Source of the DNA: Cohaesibacter sp. | Lineage (GTDB): Bacteria; Pseudomonadota; Alphaproteobacteria; Rhizobiales; Cohaesibacteraceae | NCBI GenBank assembly: GCA_025800105.1 | Contig: JAOXSG010000290.1 | Span: 1-46,100 of the forward strand | Direction of reading: 5' to 3' | Length of the DNA: 46,100 nt | Shown here: positions 42,783 through 46,100 of the stretch, in pieces | How the letters are laid out: each line of letters starts with the position of its first letter | Position numbering within the stretch: position 1 is the stretch's first letter | Made by a program: the position numbers and the translations under genes | The notes under the pieces: model-generated | What the model saw: the letters and a program-made list of their open reading frames with translations, nothing else | Databases searched by the model: none | What the model was told of the DNA's origin: nothing

Positions 42783-43733
42783 TCATTCAAATTCCATTTG
42801 CTCATAGACGCGGCCAGCATTTTTTGTGGCTAGCTCTTCAAATGTATCGAGATGTTTATAGGGGCTTTGGTCAATATAATAGGCGTCTTTGAGCGAGCCG
42901 CCATTTTCCAGATGGGTGCCGATTTTGCCGCGTAAATATTGCAGATAGTCTTTTGTATAGCGGCGGACCTGCGCCATATTGGTGGGGTGACCATGACCGG
43001 GAATGACATAAGTGGCGTTAAGCTTTTCAAATTCATTGTCCCATGTCTCCAGCCAGTCAGCCGTCATGGTATGGTCGAAAATGGGTAGCATCCGCTCATG
43101 AAAGGCAACATCCCCGGAAATGACAAGGCTTTGTTTGGGTAGCCAAACAACAATGTCACCGGGGCTATGGGCCGGGCCGAGATAGCGGGCTTCTATCTCA
43201 AATGCGCCCATGGTGATGTTATATGCCTCATCAAAGACTTCTGTGGGGCCAATAAGGCTGGTGCCTTGTGCTTTTTCTTTGTTGATGCGCTTCATGGCAT
43301 CCAGTGCTTGCTGGCCATAATCTTCAAATTCGCTTGCTGCATCGCTATGGGCGATGATTTTTACCCCTTGTTCTGCCCAATAGGCGTTGCCGAGCATGGC
43401 ATGGCCTTGGCCGTTTTCGTTGATCACCAGTTTGACCGGTTGTGTGGTTTGGGTTTTGATTTCGTCATGCAAGGCTTTGGCGATGCTATAGGCCCCGCCG
43501 CTATTGACCACGACCACGCCCTCGCCGGTGATGATGAAGCTGAGATTGTTGTTATGGCCGCTATTGTCATATGTGGGCGGGGCTGTGGCACCAATGGCAG
43601 AAAAGACATGAGGAATGACTTCGACCGGTTTTGAATAGAGTATGGAGCCGGGATATTGATCGACAATATCCTCGCTTGCCTGAAGAGCGGTGGTGCATAG
43701 GGCAAAGGTGGCAGTTAAGAGCAGATGTTTCAT
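42783..43733 (-). CDS. soxH: SoxH, metallo-beta-lactamase-fold protein with degenerate metal site
   Basis: The 316-residue protein has a signal peptide (about 1-19, TTALQASED) and an MBL-fold core. The usual HxHxDH sequence is replaced by NENGQGH (105-111). Other MBL ligands, His in GPAHSPGD, Asp in ISGDVAFHE and His in IPGHGHP, are kept. Homologues with Asn in these places exist in sox clusters, where SoxH is not essential for thiosulfate oxidation. It begins two bases after soxG. Confidence 0.82.
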   Translation of the reverse strand: MKHLLLTATFALCTTALQASEDIVDQYPGSILYSKPVEVIPHVFSAIGATAPPTYDNSGHNNNLSFIITGEGVVVVNSGGAYSIAKALHDEIKTQTTQPVKLVINENGQGHAMLGNAYWAEQGVKIIAHSDAASEFEDYGQQALDAMKRINKEKAQGTSLIGPTEVFDEAYNITMGAFEIEARYLGPAHSPGDIVVWLPKQSLVISGDVAFHERMLPIFDHTMTADWLETWDNEFEKLNATYVIPGHGHPTNMAQVRRYTKDYLQYLRGKIGTHLENGGSLKDAYYIDQSPYKHLDTFEELATKNAGRVYEQMEFE

Positions 43734-43735
43734 GA

Positions 43736-44653
43736 TCAGGCCTTTGAAATGAAGTGATAGCTGTTATTTTTGCGCTGGCAACGGCCTATGCCGCCGTTGG
43801 GCAGATGAAAGCCGACCAAATGGCTGTTATCTGTTGCGATTTTGTCCAAAAGCCTTGTGCGGCTTTGGGCCCCCATGTCACGGTCTTGATCGGAGCCAGA
43901 ATGCCAGTCCGGTTTTTCGAAAGCGATATGATGATTGCCAATGGCATCGCCGACAATCATGGCTGATTGTGCAGTTTGGCGTATTTCAAAGGCCATATGG
44001 CCCGGCGTGTGGCCAAAACAGGCATGGGCGGCAATATTGGGCAGAATTTCCTCTCCATCTTTGAAAAGAAGAATGCTGTCTTGCAATGTTTCAAGTCGGT
44101 TTTTGGCACCAACGGCAAAAGATTGACGTGATGGGATGATGCTATTGACCGTTTGCGGGTGCATCCAATAGTCCCATTCGCTTTTTCCCATCAGATAGGT
44201 GGCATTTGGAAAGAGCGGATCGTCAAAATCATCCAGCAATCCCCAGAGATGGTCGGGATGGGCGTGGGTGAAAATAACATGGGTGATATCGTCGGGGGTG
44301 AGGGATGTGGTTTGTAATGTCTCTAGCAATTTTCCTGCGCTGGGCATGAAATTTGGCCCGGCACCGACATCAAAGAGGATATTTCTGGGGCCATCCTGAA
44401 GCAAGGTGATGTTGCAGTCTGGCGTGATGCGTGTTCGATCCAGTTTGTAGGTTTCGATGATGGTTTGCAGCTCTTTTTCTGGCAAATGGTCATAGGTCAT
44501 AGTGCCGGGCAGCGTTAGAAAGCCATCGCTCAAAGTTGAGAGTGTGGCAGAGCCAATGGCAAGACTGGCTTTGACAAAGCTAGGGGCGAGCGTGTTTAGC
44601 GCAAGCCCGCCTGTCAGTGCCGCTGTTGATTTCAGAAAGTCTCGCCGGTCCAT
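43736..44653 (-). CDS. soxG: SoxG, Tat-exported metallo-beta-lactamase-fold hydrolase
   Basis: The 305-residue protein has a Tat signal (MDRRDFLKSTAALTGG) and the complete metal motif THAHPDHLWG, with later His in GHTPGH, Asp in VGDAIG and His in GFHLPNGG. It is similar in size and place to SoxG of Paracoccus. Substrate is unknown. ATG 44653 follows GGGGGA. It is the first gene of the soxGH pair, with a candidate SoxR site upstream. Confidence 0.8.
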   Translation of the reverse strand: MDRRDFLKSTAALTGGLALNTLAPSFVKASLAIGSATLSTLSDGFLTLPGTMTYDHLPEKELQTIIETYKLDRTRITPDCNITLLQDGPRNILFDVGAGPNFMPSAGKLLETLQTTSLTPDDITHVIFTHAHPDHLWGLLDDFDDPLFPNATYLMGKSEWDYWMHPQTVNSIIPSRQSFAVGAKNRLETLQDSILLFKDGEEILPNIAAHACFGHTPGHMAFEIRQTAQSAMIVGDAIGNHHIAFEKPDWHSGSDQDRDMGAQSRTRLLDKIATDNSHLVGFHLPNGGIGRCQRKNNSYHFISKA

Positions 44654-44682
44654 TTATGCATCCCCCCAGTCTTTATGTTCAC

Positions 44683-44727
44683 ATATTCATTTATGTTAAT
44701 ATATTGCAAAGTCGCTGTCTTTGGCAA
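44683..44727 (-). promoter_or_regulatory. Candidate soxGH promoter with SoxR-like operator
   Basis: On the minus strand TTGCCA (44727-44722) and TATATT (44703-44698) are separated by 18 bases. The -10 overlaps the inverted repeat ATATTCATTTATGTTAATAT (44683-44702), which shares ATT-N10-AAT with the soxS/soxV and soxX sites. Confidence 0.55.
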
Positions 44728-44786
44728 TGTTGATTTGATCCTTTGAAACGGCTTGGAAACTATGCTTTCGTGGGGAAAGAAAAAGC

Positions 44787-44830
44787 TCTAGGCTCAGGAC
44801 TCATTAATTTAGGTTTTGTTTTAAGCATAT
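44787..44830 (+). mobile_element. Truncated end of the inverted-repeat element
   Basis: TAGGCTCAGGACTCATTAAT and the two following Ts (44789-44810) match the left end of copy B exactly. Similarity then fades through TGTTTTAAGCAT. The rest of the element is missing. It lies just before the acyl-CoA synthetase gene. Confidence 0.65.
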
Positions 44831-44849
44831 TTATCGGGAGGACAATGCC

Positions 44850-46100
44850 ATGAATCCAGCACTTTGGCTGAAAAGGGTGGCCGCTCGTTGGCCACAGGCA
44901 CCGGCTTTGTTTTTGGGGGACACCCTGATTGCCGATTATGCGCAGTTTGACAAAGCCGCCAGTGCTGTGGGGCGGGCCTTGCGTCAGCGCGGTGTTCGGC
45001 AAGGGGACCGGGTTGGGGTGTTTATGAGCAACCGGCCTGATTATCTGATTGCGCTTTATGGCATTTGGTATGCCGGGGCGGCGGCGGTGCCGATCAATGG
45101 CAAATTGCATATTCGCGAAGCTGCATGGATTTTGGACAATTCTGGTGCCGATTTTGCCTTTGTCTCGCAAGATATTGCCAAGGGTCTGGAAGACTTGATG
45201 GACGAGCAGGCTTGCTCTCTTATTTTTGTGGAACAGAGCGCTTTTTCCCAGATGAAAGAGGGGTTGGGGCTGGAGGCTCCTGTTTCCCTGACAGCGGATG
45301 ATATGGCTTGGCTGTTTTATACGTCTGGCACCACAGGCACGCCCAAGGGGGTGATGATTTCTTGCGGCAATCTTGCGGCGATGGTGTCTGCCTATTTTGT
45401 CGATGTGGATGATGTCTGCCAACAGGATGCTATTTTATATGCTGCGCCTATGTCTCATGGAGCCGGAATTTATAATTTCATGTTTGTTTTGAAAGGCTGT
45501 CGGCATGTGGTGCCTGTCTCACGCGGCTTTGAAGCGGATGAAATTTTAACGCTGGCCCCGACCATCAAAAATATTGTGATGTTTGCCGCCCCCACCATGG
45601 TGCGGCGTCTGGTGGATGGCGCCAAAGAAAGCGGCAGGAACGGAGAGGGGATCAAGACCATCATTTATGCCGGGGGGCCTATGTATCTCAATGATATTCT
45701 GGAAGCCGTTGAGCATATGGGGCCGCGTTTTGTGCAGGTTTATGGGCAAGGGGAATGCCCGATGGCGATTACGGCCTTGTCTCGTTTTGATGTGGCAGAG
45801 CGGAACCATCCAAGGGCTATGGAGCGTCTGGCCTCGGTTGGTTTGGCGCAATGTTTGGTCGAGGTGCGGATTGTCGATGAAGCGGGGCAGAGCGTTGCTT
45901 TGGGCGAGATGGGGGAAATTGTTGTCAAAGGCTCTGCGGTGATGTCTGGCTATTGGCGCAATGAAGAGGCAACGGCTAAGACCCTTCGCGATGGTTGGCT
46001 TTGGACCGGTGATATGGGCTGTATGGATGCGGACGGTTATATCAGTTTGCAGGACCGCTCCAAAGATATGATCATTTCCGGTGGCTCCAACATTTATCCG
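44850..46100 (+). CDS. Acyl-CoA synthetase (AMP-binding family), N-terminal part, runs off the window
   Basis: An open frame of 417 codons starts at ATG 44850, nine bases after GGGAGG, and continues to the end of the window. The adenylation motif YTSGTTGTPKGV is followed by APMSHGAG, YGQGECP (where YGxTE is usual), GWLWTGDMG and DRSKDMIISGG. These place it among the ligases that activate carboxylic acids as acyl-AMP and then acyl-CoA. The C-terminal lid is beyond the window. The substrate is not predictable. Confidence 0.9.
   Translation, partial: MNPALWLKRVAARWPQAPALFLGDTLIADYAQFDKAASAVGRALRQRGVRQGDRVGVFMSNRPDYLIALYGIWYAGAAAVPINGKLHIREAAWILDNSGADFAFVSQDIAKGLEDLMDEQACSLIFVEQSAFSQMKEGLGLEAPVSLTADDMAWLFYTSGTTGTPKGVMISCGNLAAMVSAYFVDVDDVCQQDAILYAAPMSHGAGIYNFMFVLKGCRHVVPVSRGFEADEILTLAPTIKNIVMFAAPTMVRRLVDGAKESGRNGEGIKTIIYAGGPMYLNDILEAVEHMGPRFVQVYGQGECPMAITALSRFDVAERNHPRAMERLASVGLAQCLVEVRIVDEAGQSVALGEMGEIVVKGSAVMSGYWRNEEATAKTLRDGWLWTGDMGCMDADGYISLQDRSKDMIISGGSNIYP

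Overview
The window reads as one chromosomal stretch of a chemolithotrophic or facultatively sulfur-oxidising alphaproteobacterium of moderate GC. The evidence is the canonical alphaproteobacterial sox gene order (soxR-soxS / soxV-W-X-Y-Z-A-B-C-D-E-F plus soxG-soxH), a VC_2705-type symporter operon linked to a cNMP/CBS/nucleotidyltransferase protein and a membrane-anchored DnaQ-like exonuclease, and a complete four-gene branched-chain 2-oxoacid dehydrogenase operon. A Rhodospirillales-like marine bacterium is a guess from gene content only. No tRNA, rRNA, CRISPR array or prophage was seen.

Layout. 1-7.0 kb: 5' edge of an unknown gene, mnmA, a HerA-like ATPase, an EamA exporter, the exonuclease/degenerate sensor protein and a response regulator. 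7.2-12.3 kb: membrane protein, cNMP/CBS/DUF294 protein, sodium:solute symporter and its DUF4212 partner. All of these point left and look like one solute uptake and signalling module, interrupted by a small TA-flanked inverted-repeat element. 12.8-20.3 kb: an orphan secreted Cys-rich protein, bkdA1-bkdA2-bkdB-lpd, a pseudouridine synthase and a CysQ-like phosphatase. 20.3-26.9 kb: an EamA transporter, a Mn/Fe-type sitABCD ABC importer with a candidate Fur-family operator, an iron-type alcohol dehydrogenase and a UPF0178 protein. 27-29.1 kb: a second copy of the inverted-repeat element, then an InrS-like metal sensor with a perfect palindromic operator in its promoter and an NreB/NrsD-like exporter with a His-rich tail. 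29.2-44.7 kb: the sulfur island. Last 1.3 kb: the 5' part of an acyl-CoA synthetase gene.

How it works together. The sox genes encode the periplasmic thiosulfate-oxidising multienzyme system: SoxXA loads sulfur onto SoxYZ, SoxB hydrolyses the sulfate, and SoxCD oxidises the sulfane sulfur. SoxV and SoxW (with SoxS) supply reductant to the periplasm, and SoxEF forms a flavocytochrome c sulfide dehydrogenase. Two YeeE/YedE transporters flank the core and may move thiosulfate or other sulfur species. SoxR is an ArsR-family protein with the cysteine pair of persulfide sensors. I find matching inverted repeats (ATT-N10-AAT core) at or just downstream of -10 elements in the soxS/soxV and soxW/soxX gaps, and a third before soxG-soxH, so one repressor probably controls the whole island.

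The most unusual items are the small transposon-like family with TA-flanked termini whose end sequence recurs at stop codons of several genes; the exonuclease fused to a histidine-kinase-like module without its phospho-acceptor histidine; the predicted leaderless, self-repressed InrS-like gene; the redistribution of hemes between SoxD and SoxE; and a SoxH that lacks most of the usual zinc ligands.
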